A stretch of DNA of 64,000 bases from Doryteuthis pealeii (taxonomy: Eukaryota > Mollusca > Cephalopoda > Myopsida > Loliginidae): positions 91,386,107 to 91,450,106 of the forward strand of contig CM042141.1 in NCBI GenBank assembly GCA_023376005.1, written 5' to 3'. Both the position numbers and the translations under genes were made by a program. This document shows, piece by piece, positions 9,870 through 21,720 of this stretch (positions are counted from its first letter, which is position 1; every line of letters starts with the position of its first letter). Below the pieces are notes generated by a model that had not been told where the DNA came from, ran no database searches, and worked only from the letters and a program-made list of their open reading frames with translations.

Positions 9870-10450
9870 AAGCACTGAATGAAAATGTAAACCAGATTGT
9901 TGGAAATTAACAAGGTTTTTTTTTTCCACAGGGTAGAGAATTACTTCTACCCTAAAAGTGACTTAAGAACTCAACTTATCTTCCACCAGTTAGCTCTTCA
10001 TGTGTTATGGCAGATGTCCCATTTCCGGTCCTAGCTCCCACAATGCACCTGTCACAGGAGGCAACTGTCCCTTACTGATCAAGGGGAGTAACTCTATAAT
10101 ATCGTTAGGATAGAACCAAACAGTAATAAAGGAGTTTGTCGAGGAAACCCTTTCAGTTACCTGATATCTGTAAATCAAATTTCAAATGCCTAATGATTTA
10201 ACTTGAACTTTCACTAACATCTCAGGTTTACACAGTGCAGAGGATAGGAAGAACCCTATGACGAGACATCCTGCTATCACACCACAAGAGGGGGGGAGAG
10301 AGGGGGGAGAGAGGGGGAGGGGGAGAGGTGTGAATACATATTAACCAATAATTGTAACTAAATTAAAATGTTACCATGCAAATTAAGTTAAATGTAAATA
10401 AAAGTTCATGTTGAAAAAGAGTGGAAACTTCAGCTCCACCCAGAAGCGTT
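9870..10450. other. Interval with a mollusc-like short motif and GA tract
   Basis: No gene seen. A block 'CAAGGGGAGTAACTCTAT' at about 10078-10096 resembles a motif I associate with mollusc genomes. A purine tract lies at 10288-10328. Confidence 0.4.
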
Positions 10451-10454
10451 CATT

Positions 10455-10675
10455 CCTAACAGGTCAAAATTTGGGTTATTTTATGCTGGAGACATTTGTT
10501 TTATTCATTCTTGCTGGGTATTCATTTTTTAATCTATCTGACCCATAGATGGGAACCTAACAGGGACTACAACTCCGGGTCGGAGTGGACCTGGGAGTAA
10601 TGGCAATGAAGGGGCACTCCACACTCTCCAGAGCTCCAGATGCAGTTTAATGTTATACAAAGGACAAAAATAAAC
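10455..10675 (+). repeat. Family A copy
   Basis: Core 'CTACAACTCCGGGTCGGAG' and following block; head degraded, 3' module missing. Confidence 0.65.
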
Positions 10676-10704
10676 GTGCTACACAAAAGAAAGAACAGTC
10701 TACT

Positions 10705-10870
10705 ACCACAGGCTATAGCAGTTATCATCTTAGAGAATGGATATGGCAACCTGTTCAAATCCTGGATGAAGTCATTTGCACTTTAATTTCACACTAATGC
10801 TATTGAGAAAGGCATAAATAATTAAAGCTATGTATAGATAGTAAGGTAGACTAGTATTGCAACCCATCTA
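10705..10870 (+). repeat. SINE E, diverged
   Basis: B box 'TGTTCAAATCCTGGATGAAG' and body 'GCTATTGAGAAAGGCATA' match SINE E with several differences. Confidence 0.6.
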
Positions 10871-10944
10871 GGAGAAGGAAAACTGAATTCTAACCAGCTT
10901 TATTTTGCAGCAGAAGGTATAAGGTAAATACAGACGAGGCGCAC

Positions 10945-11025
10945 AAAGCATGAGTAATATCGTTGTAGGAAATGGAATTGGCGACCAGAGTTCAAATCCT
11001 GGAAAAAAGCTGTTTATGTTTCACT
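10945..11025 (+). repeat. SINE E head fragment
   Basis: 'GGCGACCAGAGTTCAAATCC' with a weak A box upstream; body lost after 'GTTTATGTTTCAC'. Confidence 0.6.
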
Positions 11026-11033
11026 TTCTATTT

Positions 11034-11515
11034 GTTTGATAGCAGGCAAGTGGCCATACAGCTGCTCTTTTGGGACGTGCTGTTTCTAGGATTTGTTTAA
11101 GACAGTACACAGAATATTAGTACAGTCCTGATCCAGCTTTTTCATCAAATATTTTCTTAGAGTTCAAGTGGTGCAGCCATACAGTAGCACTGACACAACT
11201 ACAGCTTGGAAGAATTCTCACTTTATCTCATCTTAGAGATCAATTCACCCTTACTTCTCCAGCATGTCTTGTTCGTCTTACTCTGATGGTTTGTGATAGG
11301 GGGCAAGTGGCAATACAGTTGCTTTCAAGATTTGTTCAAGACATGTAGCTCTCATCTGTCTTTTTCTCTAAGCGTTTCATTAGTCCAAGTGGTGCAACCA
11401 TACAGTAGCACTGATACAGCTACGGCTAAGAAGAATTATCACTTTATATTCAGAGACATCAGATTTGCATACTACCATAATAAATGCCAGATCTGCTAAC
11501 CAAAGAGACTAAACT
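11034..11515 (-). mobile_element. Two tandem fragments of the RTE-like LINE ORF
   Basis: Two minus-strand copies of one ORF segment lie in tandem, about 11034-11240 and 11240-11515. Both contain 'CCAAGTGGTGCA' / 'ACAGCTACGGCTAAGAA' type blocks that are coding in the longer copy at 52125-53041 (the region after the reverse transcriptase, around 'LTKHLEKKL'). Both are broken by stops and indels. The 68-codon plus frame over the second is antisense to the LINE. Confidence 0.7.
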
Positions 11516-11529
11516 GATTTGTATAGAAA

Positions 11530-12432
11530 TTAATAAAGATTTTTACGAGTCTTGTTAAACATCGCCAAAATGCACTAAAGGAGGTCATTAGTGATGTTAC
11601 ACCAGTAATACTTACAGATTTCGGGTTTTGCAACATCATATCTGTTCAACCAGTAACCCTGACCGGTTATTAGTGCGCTTCCTTTCCAGATTCGCTCTGT
11701 GTAATTTAACAAATAGTTCAGGAATTCTTATATATTGGCCCACAGATACGCAACAGCCAAACAGAGACTGGCTCGGTACATGTATAAAATAGGATATTGA
11801 AAAAAAAAAAAAACAAAAAAAAAAAACGAATTGATTAAACCTTTCATAAACTTCAGTCGAGTGTCCAAATCTCCTTTTGCAGTCACGTGCAATATCTCTA
11901 TGATGTTACTATTAAAAAAAAGAGATTTTTGACCTCGTCAAAAATATAACATCAAGAATTATTAATGGGATGCTAGAAAGGTTGGTTTACTAGAAACACT
12001 TAAGATTTTCTGATCCATGAAAAAAAAAATGTTAGCTCATAGCCATATACATTTAAATACAACACCAAAGATATTTAAAAATAACAGAACAAGGCCGAGT
12101 CAACAAACCTATTTGATATTATAAAGAGAGAAAGAAATTAATTCATAAAAGTTAATGAAATAGAAGGAAAAAAAAAAAGGAAAAGTGAAGTATGTCTATA
12201 ACTGAAAGTGGTGGGATTCTATTTTTCTTTATTTCACAGTATAAGATTAAGTGTGTGTCCCAGAAACAGTTATAAGAAAATCTTTATAGATTAATTTCAT
12301 TCAATTTGCAAAATTTCCTTTGGTAAATGAGAATCTTACTACAAACTAGCAAAGCTACCTGACATTGCCCAGGATTTAAAAAGTTAAAGAAAAATCTCTT
12401 AACTATATTTATATATCAATTGACAATTTAAA

Positions 12433-12474
<42 letters not shown>

Positions 12475-12865
12475 TATATATATATATATATATTATATAT
12501 ATATATATATATTTGATATTGGTTTTATTATCTTTCATTCTTTATATTCTTGTTTTTAATTTTATTTTTATTATTATTTTTGTATTCTTTTTCTTTTGGT
12601 TTATTCACTTTTTCTTGTTTTATTCTTTATCAATTAGTTTCATTTTTGATAATTTTTAAAATGATTTTTTAATATATCATTGTTCTATACCATTATTCTA
12701 TTTTCATCTAGCTTTTCTTATGGAAAATGAGGGGTAAAAAATTGTTTTTGTAACCCTCCCCTCTCTTTCAGACAAAAGTAGGGATGGATTTTATTGAACT
12801 TTGCTGGTATCCACCGATTCTCCTTTATAAAAAGACAAACTCAGTCATTGTACAAACATACTGAA

Positions 12866-12908
<43 letters not shown>

Positions 12909-13190
12909 AATCAGTGGTACCAAAACAGTTTAAAGTGTGATTTCATTGGAGATGAAAATCAATAGTCTATATAAGAAGAATTATTGAAGTTGTCATTGGA
13001 TCCATCATTATTGGAATTTGCAATGTTTTATCTGAAAAGTCAATCTCAATTTAGGAAAAGATTCTGTTACTCTTCTCATATAGAATAAAAAAAAAAAAGA
13101 GTGTAGGAAATAAAATGTCCTTGTTACATTTATTAATGATACATCATCCATTTCAGGTAATTTGATCAAATTCAGTCTTTTCTTTAAAGG
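11530..13190. other. AT-rich interval with two (TA)n arrays
   Basis: No gene seen. A compound (TA)n array lies at 12440-12513 and another at 12870-12905, plus several poly-A and poly-T runs. The 70-codon minus frame at 13008-13220 has no motif. Confidence 0.6.
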
Positions 13191-13194
13191 TTTA

Positions 13195-13998
13195 CAGACA
13201 ATGATTGATTTTAACAACATATCAAACCCATCAGGATAATTTTATGCCTATAGGTCAGGGATTTGTGTTCATTGTATGTTTAAATTCACATTTTTGTGTA
13301 GTTGTTTTTTGATTGTTTTTTTTTTTGTACTCAGTTTTGATATCAAGTATTTCTATCTAATACAAATAATTTGCACACAGGAATACTTGAAGCCATGCAA
13401 CCATCTGCAGAGATGCTGATGGTTTCTTGATTTAGTGCGTCCTGGGATGCACATATTTGCTTTGAATGAGTCCCCAGCAAAATTTATGGGTTCCAACTAA
13501 AGCTATCTAACTCCTACCTTGTAACCTATCCGGTGTAATTCATTTCTAAGAAACTATTGAAATGTATTTACAGTTAGTTTGAAATGCTGAGGGAAGATCA
13601 AAGAAAAAACACTGGGACTCATGTATATGATTTTATTGTGTCCTTTTAGATTTTTGTGCATCAGGGACGCAGGACGCATACCTATCAGCATCTCTGTATC
13701 TGATACTAATAATATAATTTCAAGTAATTATTTCTATTTCATAATAGTCATTTGTTTGCACACAGTTATAAGGCCTCAAGTAACTAATAATCCTTAGTTA
13801 ACAATTATAGCTTCAAGTAACTTTTCTTACAATAATTCACAGTTACATAGCATCAAGTATTCTTATCAAATTCAAATCATTTTTAAACAGACCTATTTGA
13901 CCTATAGATGGGACACTAACAGGTACTACCACTCCAAGTCAGAGTGAACCTGGAAGTAATGGCAGTGAAGGGGTACTCCACACTCCTCAGAACTACAT
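13195..13998 (+). repeat. Family A long variant split by a family F MITE
   Basis: The head and linker are at 13195-13385. The MITE fills 13408-13696. The extended middle ('GGCCTCAAGTAACTAATAAT') and core 'GGTACTACCACTCCAAGTC' follow to 13998. The order is that of the uninterrupted variant, so the MITE inserted into an existing copy. Confidence 0.7.
13408..13696 (+). mobile_element. Family F MITE, complete
   Basis: The 5' end is 'CAGAGATGCTGATGG' and the 3' end is 'CCTATCAGCATCTCTG', inverted repeats of about 15 bp beginning with CAG as in hAT elements. It is 289 bp with no ORF. I could not see a convincing 8-bp target duplication. Confidence 0.8.
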
Positions 13999-13999
13999 A

Positions 14000-14440
14000 A
14001 TTCTCGATTGATCAATATACAATTATAATTAATCTATTGAATATTCTTTCTTTCATGACTTTTCATTAATTTGCCTGTTAGCATAGCAGATCAAAACTTG
14101 AAGGAAATGGGAAGAAAATAAAAGAAAAAACATACTTAAGAGATGTATCATATTTTAAGGATAATTAAAAGACTTATAGAGCTAAACCAACAGGGTAGAT
14201 CATTTTCTTTTTCTTTTTTAAAGAATGTTTAAACAAACAATATTTGGAAAAGACATTACTCAACATCATATTATTAGGCTAGTGGTATCAAATTCAATTC
14301 TTTGAACTTAAACAGTTTCAACAATGGATAATAGAGAAAAATATTTAAATCCAGACAACAGTAAGTAATACACAACAAATATTTTAGATAATAAAAAAGA
14401 AAGAAAAATAGCATTAGGCATTCATAGGATTAAAACATGC

Positions 14441-14497
<57 letters not shown>

Positions 14498-14880
14498 TAA
14501 TTTTAATAAACAATTTTCACAATAGCCAAATAGCTGTGACATATTTGCAGCTGAATATTCTAAGTAAAAGCCATCTAACAGCATTCTGAGAGAAAATGGT
14601 AAGTGTGAAAAAAGAGACTAATCAAATTTGCCTACTGGTGCTTAAAAAACCAAAAGACATCATTAAATAGTCTGGAACAATTATAATTAGATACATGTTA
14701 TTGTTATTAATACAATAGAGGCACAGATTTTAGCCTTCTGAATGGAAGGAAAAATTTAAAAGAGCATTGAATGAAGAATAGATTTTTATGCATTAAATGT
14801 CTATTTTGGATATTTAGTGAATGACTGAAATTATTCCAATAAAATCTTAAATGCAGACCAAGTGGTCCTGTATGAACATT
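14000..14880. other. AT-rich interval with (AAT)n array
   Basis: No gene seen. A pure (AAT)n array of about 18 units lies at 14442-14496. Confidence 0.6.
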
Positions 14881-14884
14881 TCAG

Positions 14885-14940
14885 ATCAAACGATGAAGTC
14901 CAACAAGAAAATACATTAGCACCATATGTAAATATAAATA
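14885..14940 (+). mobile_element. Tiny RTE-like LINE fragment
   Basis: 'GAAGTCCAACAAGAAAATAC' and 'TTAGCACCATATG' match the reverse-transcriptase block of the longer copy at 52216-52250, which codes VQQGDTLAPY there. Confidence 0.5.
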
Positions 14941-15049
14941 TATATGCAAGGCTCTCCTATAAGATGGATGGAGCTCTCTCTGATGGCCTTTACAATTATA
15001 CATATGTATATATCAGTTAAATTCTTGCTCCGGTTTTTAAGTGTGCTGA

Positions 15050-15154
15050 TGGCCCAGAGGTTAAGAACTGACTGATGATAAATAAGTTGGTTTTCAATCC
15101 CAACTGGAGATAGCCTGCTATGTCTAGCCACACTGAGGAGACATATGTCAATAG

Positions 15155-15170
<16 letters not shown>
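15050..15170 (+). repeat. SINE G (tRNA-like head)
   Basis: 'CCCAGAGGTTAAGAACTGAC' and 'TTTTCAATCCCAACTGGAG' act as A and B boxes, followed by 'GTCTAGCCACACTGAGGAG'. It shares this order with 20290-20445. A (GT)n/(TA)n tract follows to 15200. Confidence 0.6.
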
Positions 15171-15199
<29 letters not shown>

Positions 15200-15309
15200 C
15201 ACACACACATCTTTTGTGCTAGTCATCGCATGAGTTTTGGTTTGTGAGTGGCTCACCACATTAAAATGACCTTGTGTCAATCCCAGCCTGATGGGAGGAT
15301 CAGGAAAAT

Positions 15310-15370
15310 ACTCTCTCTCCAGAGCTGGAGCCTCACTGTCAGATGTAGTTTAGTGTCATATCCAGAATAG
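15310..15370 (+). repeat. Family A core fragment
   Basis: 'CTGGAGCCTCACTGTCAG' and 'TTTAGTGTCATATCCAGAA' only. Confidence 0.5.
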
Positions 15371-15714
15371 GTTTCTGAAAAGTCTGAAGTGAAAAAGGAA
15401 TGTTAATCACTTCTCAAAATTACAGACAATTAGCCTATATTTGCTGGCATATAAAACACACACACACACACCACACTATTAGATTATATTAATATTATTA
15501 AACAAACAAAAAATAAAGATTCAACTCAGTTTCCATCTTACTGGCTAGTAAATATGGATATTAAGAATCATTCAAATAATTCTCAACAAGAAATTATTTT
15601 ACACCAAAAGTAAATATCAGATGTTACTTATTAAGATTATTCACTAATTGCACATTTAGCAAAATAAGATTCTCAGATAAAATCTTTTGTATCTTTCAAA
15701 TTAATCATGTACAG

Positions 15715-16592
15715 GTTTGGTTGAGTTGTTTAATGGCATATCAACCTTTGTGGTTTCATTTGGTTGTTTAATGGCAATCATATTCAACCTTTGTGCTTTC
15801 ATTTGGTTGTTTAATGGCATATCAACCTTTGTGCTTTCATTTGGTTGTTTAATGGCATATCAACTTTGTGCTTTCATTTGGTTGTTTAATGGCATATCAA
15901 CCTTTGTGCTTTCATTTGGTTGTTTAATGGCATATCAACCTTTGTGCTTTCATTTGGTTGTTTAATGGCATATCAACCTTTGTGCTTTCATTTGGTTGTT
16001 TAATGGCATATCAACCTTTGTGCTTTCATTTGGTTGTTTAATGGCATATCAACCTTTGTGCTTTCATTTGGTTGTTTATGCATATCAACCTTTGTGCTTT
16101 CATTTGGTTGTTTAATGGCATATCAACCTTTGTGCTTTCATTTGGTTGTTTGGCATTTCAACCTTTGTGCTTTCATTTGGTTGTTTAATGGCATATCAAC
16201 CTTTGTGCTTTCATTTGGTTGTTTAATGGCATATCAACCTTTGTGCTTTCATTTGGTTGTTTAATGGCATATCAACCTTTGTGCTTTCATTTGGTTGTTT
16301 AATGGCATATCAACCTTTGTGCTTTCATTTGGTTGTTTAATGGCATATCAACCTTTGTGCTTTCATTTGGTTGTTTAATGGCATATCAACCTTTGTGCTT
16401 TCATTTGTTCATTTGGTTGTTTAATGGCATTCAACCTTTGTGCTGTTTGTGCTTTCATTTGGTTGTTTAATGGCATATCTTTGTGCTTCATTTGGTTGTT
16501 GGAATGGCATATCAACCTTTGTGCTTTCATTTGTTGTTTAATGGCATATCAACCTTTGTGCTTTCATTTGGTTGTTTAATGGCATATCAACC
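15715..16592 (+). repeat. Minisatellite of about 23 units of 38 bp, grown from a SINE B tail
   Basis: The unit is 38 bp: 'GGTTGTTTAATGGCATATCA' then 'ACCTTTGTGCTTTCATTT'. Most units are identical; a few are shortened (for example near 15775, 16075, 16150, 16430 and 16480). The unit equals the reversed 3' tail of SINE B ('CCATTAAACAAAGAAACC'), and a reversed SINE B body adjoins the array directly at 16590. Because 38 is not a multiple of three, the open frames here shift and are not genes. Confidence 0.9.
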
Positions 16593-16775
16593 TCCATGAT
16601 TATTAATGCCAAAGCCATCCTTGTACAAAAACAGTAATTGTAAAATTTAAACCATAACTGGGGGATGAAGGGGTTCATACCTTTCCCAAAAGTATTAATC
16701 TGAAAGTGTACATAATAGTAAGATTGGAGTTTGAACTCCCAACATTTGCGACATAATTATAAGAGCCAAGATGAA
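16590..16775 (-). repeat. SINE B, reversed; source of the adjacent minisatellite
   Basis: 'GCCAAAGCCATCCTTGTA', 'TTCATACCTTTCCCAAAAG' and 'GGAGTTTGAACTCCCAAC' are the reversed tail, body and B box of SINE B. Confidence 0.75.
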
Positions 16776-16779
16776 GTTA

Positions 16780-17097
16780 TCAAATAAATCAGAGCATCAT
16801 AATCCATCTCAGACATTCAGAGAAGAATTAGACATTTTAATGAAAGCTAAAGAGTTTCGTTAATGGAATCAATGGAATTATTGAAATTCTTTAATGTTAA
16901 AGTTGCCAACAAAGACTTGAAACCAAATATTTTCTTAATGCTTTCTAAAATATACAGACATTAAAAAATATTCTTTTAAATAAACTTTAATGAATGGCAC
17001 TGAAATTCAGTATGAATTAATGGAATTCTAAAGATGTCAGTACAATACAATCTTTTAACCAACCCTCTCCAAAAATATACAAAGAATATATATATAT

Positions 17098-17131
<34 letters not shown>

Positions 17132-17600
17132 GAACAGCTCATGATTAATCGCGAGTACAATATGAGAAGAGAAAAAGAAAAGAAAAAAAAGGTCAATTTA
17201 AAAGATAAAAAATTTTTGAATAAATAAAAATAAAAAATTTTAATAAAAAAAAAAAAACAAAACAAAAAAAGAAAGTAGGTAGATGGTAGGTAGAAAGTGA
17301 AGAGTCTTGCAAAATGAAAGGAAATGCAATCTCGAAAGAGAAGTGAACTATCGTTTTTTTTAGTCAGGGGGGAGAGTGGGAGGGGGGCAAAGTTATTTTA
17401 AATCTTTGCTGAAGAGGAATTGATGCAATGTTTTGATGTAAAATATCAATAGCACTTTATTTCTTTTCAACATCATCAAGCGCAATTTGATTTGCTTCCT
17501 CAACTGGATTTGACAATTCATCTCTTTCACTGCCACCTGCCAACCTCTATCACAAATTGTAATTCATTATTGGCAAGGGAGATTTATTTATTTTTTAGGA
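16780..17600. other. Interval without a recognised gene
   Basis: AT-rich, with a (TA)n array at 17085-17128 and poly-A rich sequence at 17160-17270. No exon seen. Confidence 0.55.
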
Positions 17601-17614
17601 AATTTAAAAAAAGA

Positions 17615-17915
<301 letters not shown>

Positions 17916-18079
17916 AGAGGGAAGAGAAAGAGAGATAAGAAAGCAAGCCGAGAGAGAAAGAGGGTGGGGAGCAATCAAGACCGGAGATGTTGAAAGTGAA
18001 AGAGGAGCAAGAGAAAGAAATAAGGAAAGTGATATAAAGAAATGAAGGAGTGAGAGAAACGAGGAGATATAGATATAGA

Positions 18080-19095
18080 AAATAAGTAAATTAAACAAAA
18101 AATGAGAGTAAAAAAAAAAAAATGGAATTGATATCACAAACACAAACAATTTATATGATTGTCAAATGGCACATTTTTAAGAGAAGAACAATGAAAAGTA
18201 ACTTAACAGAGAAAAACATTATTTTTTGAGTTTGCATTAGATTTTATATCTAAAAATCTAAAACATTTGATTTGTATATTAAAAACACTTGATAAACATG
18301 CAATTTGAGTGGTTGTATCTCAGGTAAGGGAAGTAAAATGCCATGTGACAAGACAATTTGAATATTGAATGCACAAACAAGAGTTAACAGCAGCCAACAG
18401 CAAATCAGGTGGTTTTTATTTTTGCATTGCATCATTGAAATAAAGCAATATATAAGTAAGCAGTGGGTTTTGTGTATGTAGAATGGGTGGGGGGGGTGTA
18501 ATCTGTTCCAATGTATAAAAGATGCTTCAATGTTTCTTCTTCTGTATAGATCAGATTACTTATCTGTCAGTTTTCACAAAATAAAAATTAGTTCTTTTTG
18601 AGTGTTGGGATAAATGCACAAATTTATTTATCAAACCACCCACACACCACTCCCAGTTTTTTTCTTTTCTTTTTATTTGAAATATCTTTCAGGATATTTT
18701 TTTTTAATTTTTAAAAATTCTATTCATTAAAAAAAAAAAAAAAAATAAAAACAGGTTATTAGAGAAATTAAAATGTTGCCTTTGGATAAAAATAGAATGA
18801 AACTAAAAAAACAAAAATAATACAACCATTTTCTTTTATCAAAATATAATCAATTATTCATTTCAATCATTACAATAACTTCTAAAGATACAATTACTAG
18901 TACTAATAACAAAAAGTATTAAATAACTTCACTAATATATTTACTAGACAAAACTAAGTTTGGCACAATGCCAACTCAGTTGAGCACTCAATTAGGATTT
19001 AATTCTATCAATGGCTTAAAAAGACCAGTACATGAAATGATATTTATCTATTTTAGTTTTATCACTGAAAATAAAATAGTTTAGGGGAAAGACTA
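18080..19095. other. Interval without a recognised gene
   Basis: AT-rich, with poly-A runs (18730-18745) and a G-run at 18489; nothing else I can support. Confidence 0.5.
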
Positions 19096-19104
19096 CTCAA
19101 AGTG

Positions 19105-19190
19105 GAGGTGTCTGGTGTAATGGTTATGAAATAGACATGATTTCAAATCCCATGCAAGGCTGTTTGCATTTCTCATAGCACTAATGGATG
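19105..19190 (+). repeat. SINE E head fragment
   Basis: 'GGTGTAATGGTTATGAAATAG' and 'CATTTCTCATAGCACTAATG' match SINE E; the B box is partly deleted. Confidence 0.6.
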
Positions 19191-19214
19191 GTAAGATTTG
19201 GTTTTTTTCCCAAG

Positions 19215-19512
19215 GAATTTTCTTGATTTTGACAGTATGCATTTACCCAATCCTTTTACACAAGCAGGATGCAACACAAGGTCAATTCTTAAGTGGAGTG
19301 TAACAGGTTTAAATTCAGAGTTTTTTTCTTCTTCCTAGACTGGTTGCCATACCAATGTTAAAGAGCCCAGTCTGCCCTACTATTTACCCATAGCTGGAGG
19401 GAGAATAGTTGAATTAGCGCTATGTGAAATGCAACCAGCCTAGTCCAGGATTTTAAATGTTTGCCATGTCGATTTCCTATGATGACAATCATTATAATAC
19501 AGGCATCTCCTA
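19215..19512 (-). repeat. SINE E, near full-length, reversed
   Basis: On the minus strand it reads head ('ATTATAATGATTGTCATCATAG' type), 'AGCTATGGGTAAATAGTAGG', 'GACTGGGCTCTTTAACATTG' and the 3' block 'CCTGTTACACTCCACTTAAG'. Together with 40250-40480 it defines the whole element, about 280 bp. The frame at 19358-19567 is part of the SINE. Confidence 0.75.
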
Positions 19513-19761
19513 GACTTTGAGAGGAAGTTGTCTGCAGTTGTTTGCTGCTAAATGGATTGGGAATCACTTTGAGGGTAAAGTTTAGAACCAGAGATACACA
19601 TAATGTGCATTATAGAACAGACTTATGACAAATGGAACCACCATAACACGTTATTTTGTTTGCCAGAGTAACTACACCAATTCAAAACAAATATACGAAA
19701 ACATTAATATATATATATATTAATTTATATATATATATTCCTAACCTTATTTTGGTTTTGA

Positions 19762-19862
19762 GGTGAGATATGGGATAATGATTATCAGTGCAGATAGTGG
19801 AATTGGTGAACCAAGTCTGAGTTTTAGTTGTATTCATGTCACAGTGATAACTTTTTAAATTG
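19762..19862 (+). repeat. SINE E head, diverged
   Basis: 'GGGATAATGATTATCAGTGC' and 'GAACCAAGTCTGAGTTTTAG' line up with the SINE E head; body partly lost. Confidence 0.5.
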
Positions 19863-19945
19863 CATAAATCCCCACCCACTCCAGGGAGATGTAAATAGCA
19901 GGGTATCTGGAGTGTTGTAAAAGTAGTCTAAGGAAAGGTTACTTT

Positions 19946-20014
<69 letters not shown>
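19946..20014. repeat. (GA)n microsatellite
   Basis: Pure GA dinucleotide run of about 34 units. Confidence 0.95.
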
Positions 20015-20016
<2 letters not shown>

Positions 20017-20179
20017 CAAGTCTGATGGTTCCGCCATCTTACCTTGGTGTGGATGAAAAGATTGTGAAGTAAGTAACCCAGTAGATATAAGAAAACAAGA
20101 TGGATTAAAGGGCAGATAAACTCAAAGAGTCAATTTCCAGCTAACTGAAGATGGTAAGATGGTATCATGATTAAAAAAA

Positions 20180-20225
20180 AAAAAAAAAACACACTCTGGA
20201 GAAGGCCATAGGAAACCACTACCTT
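20180..20225 (+). repeat. Possible LINE 3' fragment
   Basis: 'CTGGAGAAGGCCATAGGAAA' followed by 'CCACTACCTTC' resembles a 3' motif seen in several animal non-LTR elements. The match is short and uncertain. Confidence 0.3.
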
Positions 20226-20284
20226 CAAAGAACAATCATGATAATGCACAGTTTACAGATAATAGAAACAGTGAATGGCTGTAA

Positions 20285-20445
20285 CAAATATACCAAGTGG
20301 TTAAGATGCCGGACTGATGGGAAATCAGCCCAGTTTCTATCCCGGCCAGAGGTAGCTTGTAAAAGTCTAGCCACACTGAGAAGATGTGATATGTCGAAAC
20401 ATGGTGTCTGTGGATGACTATGTATGTGTGTGTGTGTGTGTGTGT
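20285..20445 (+). repeat. SINE G (tRNA-like head)
   Basis: 'CAAGTGGTTAAGATGCCGGA' (A box) and 'TTTCTATCCCGGCCAGAGG' (B-box region) are followed by 'GTCTAGCCACACTGAGAAG' and a (GT)n tail. The order and tail are the same as at 15050. Confidence 0.65.
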
Positions 20446-20449
20446 ATAT

Positions 20450-20522
20450 AGAACTAGAAAACAAATATTCAGAGGATGTATTTATTTATTAATGAATAGT
20501 TATGCTTACATTCAAGCGTTTT

Positions 20523-20570
<48 letters not shown>

Positions 20571-21080
20571 TAAAAACCAATATAAAGGCAACATTATGAA
20601 GCGATGTTATGAAGATCCATCAAGAAAGTTATTTTGAGGGAGCATCATAACATCACTGTAATATTGCCCTGATGATGGTTTTTATTTACATATATTAAAG
20701 AAAGAAAAGAAAACGGGAAACTGCTTGAACATAGGAATAACTTTTCATTCATAAATACATCCTCTGAATATTTGGTTTTATTTTCATATTTTTATACTTG
20801 CATACCATTGGATTTATTTCTATTTTTCTTAAATATCTATATATATAAAAATCATTTAAAACTTGTTCATTTGGTTTAAAAATCGCATAGGTCGTCTATA
20901 AATCTCTTGTAAACATAATGCTAAAAACAATAAAAATAAATGTAGTAATATCTTTTTTTTAATCCAGCCCATTTACTAATCAAATATTGATTTACTATAA
21001 ATCTAATTTACATCAATTATTCTAATCCAATTTAACTTATACATTTTGTATAATCAGATTTAATAATATCTATCTTATAT
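20450..21080. other. AT-rich interval, possible Helitron-like 5' end
   Basis: A (TA)n array lies at 20524-20562. At 20835 'ATCTATATATATAAAAATC' resembles Helitron 5' ends (A|TC then TA-rich), but no matching 3' end was found. Confidence 0.3.
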
Positions 21081-21085
21081 CTAAT

Positions 21086-21196
21086 GCCAACTCAGCACAT
21101 GAGTAGCACAGGTTGGATCTGTGTGGAGCTCCAGATGCAAAAATAATCTCCCCAGTCTAACACTAGTGAAAAGGAGATAGACTCCCTCACTGTCTA
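21086..21196 (+). repeat. SINE C tail
   Basis: 'CAACTCAGCACATGAGTAGC' through 'GTGAAAAGGAGATAGACTCC' match the SINE C body; the head and an internal piece are absent. Confidence 0.65.
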
Positions 21197-21235
21197 ATTT
21201 GTTTTACTTATAATTATTACTGTAAATAAATTCAG

Positions 21236-21420
21236 AGGCACATATGGCATAATATTTATCATCATGAAGTGGACTACTACTTGAGTTCAAATCCTGAACA
21301 AGGTCATTTGCATTACGCTAATAGTAATACCCTTGTAAAAGGGTCTGAATCCAACTATTCTCTCTCCATCAATGAGTAAATAGCAGAGCAGATGGGCTCT
21401 TTAACCTACAGTAACTAGGA
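21236..21420 (+). repeat. SINE E copy
   Basis: Head 'GGCATAATATTTATCATC', B box 'TTGAGTTCAAATCCTGAAC' and middle 'GAGTAAATAGCAGAGCAG' in order. Confidence 0.7.
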
Positions 21421-21720
21421 GTTGGTTGGTTGGGTTTAACGGCATGTCAACCCATTGGGTCATTTTATGCTGAAGATCGTTTTTTTAGTCATTCTTGATG
21501 GGTACTCAATTAGTTTTAAACACATGTTTTACTATTTAACCCATAGATGAGATCCTAACAGGTACTACCACTCCAGGTCAGAGTGAACCTGGGAGCAATG
21601 GTGATGAAGGTGTGCTCCACATTCCACAGACCTCCAGAACTGGAACCTCACCATCAGTTAGTTTAACATCATACCCAGGATATAAAGACCCTCAGCCACT
21701 GCCTTCTAGCATATATATGA
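21421..21720 (+). repeat. Family A copy
   Basis: Head 'GGGTTTAACGGCATGTCAAC', core 'GGTACTACCACTCCAGGTC', and the 'ACCCTCAGCCACTGCC' block shared with the long copies at both ends of the window. Confidence 0.75.

Noticed and set aside
13408..13696. 8-bp target duplication for the family F MITE
   Set aside because: Flanks ACCATCTG and TATCTGAT share only a shifted short match, so no duplication is claimed.
15717..16264. Repeated hydrophobic frames that look like a membrane-repeat protein
   Set aside because: They come from the 38-bp minisatellite; the unit is not a multiple of three and the frame is kept only where unit lengths happen to vary.
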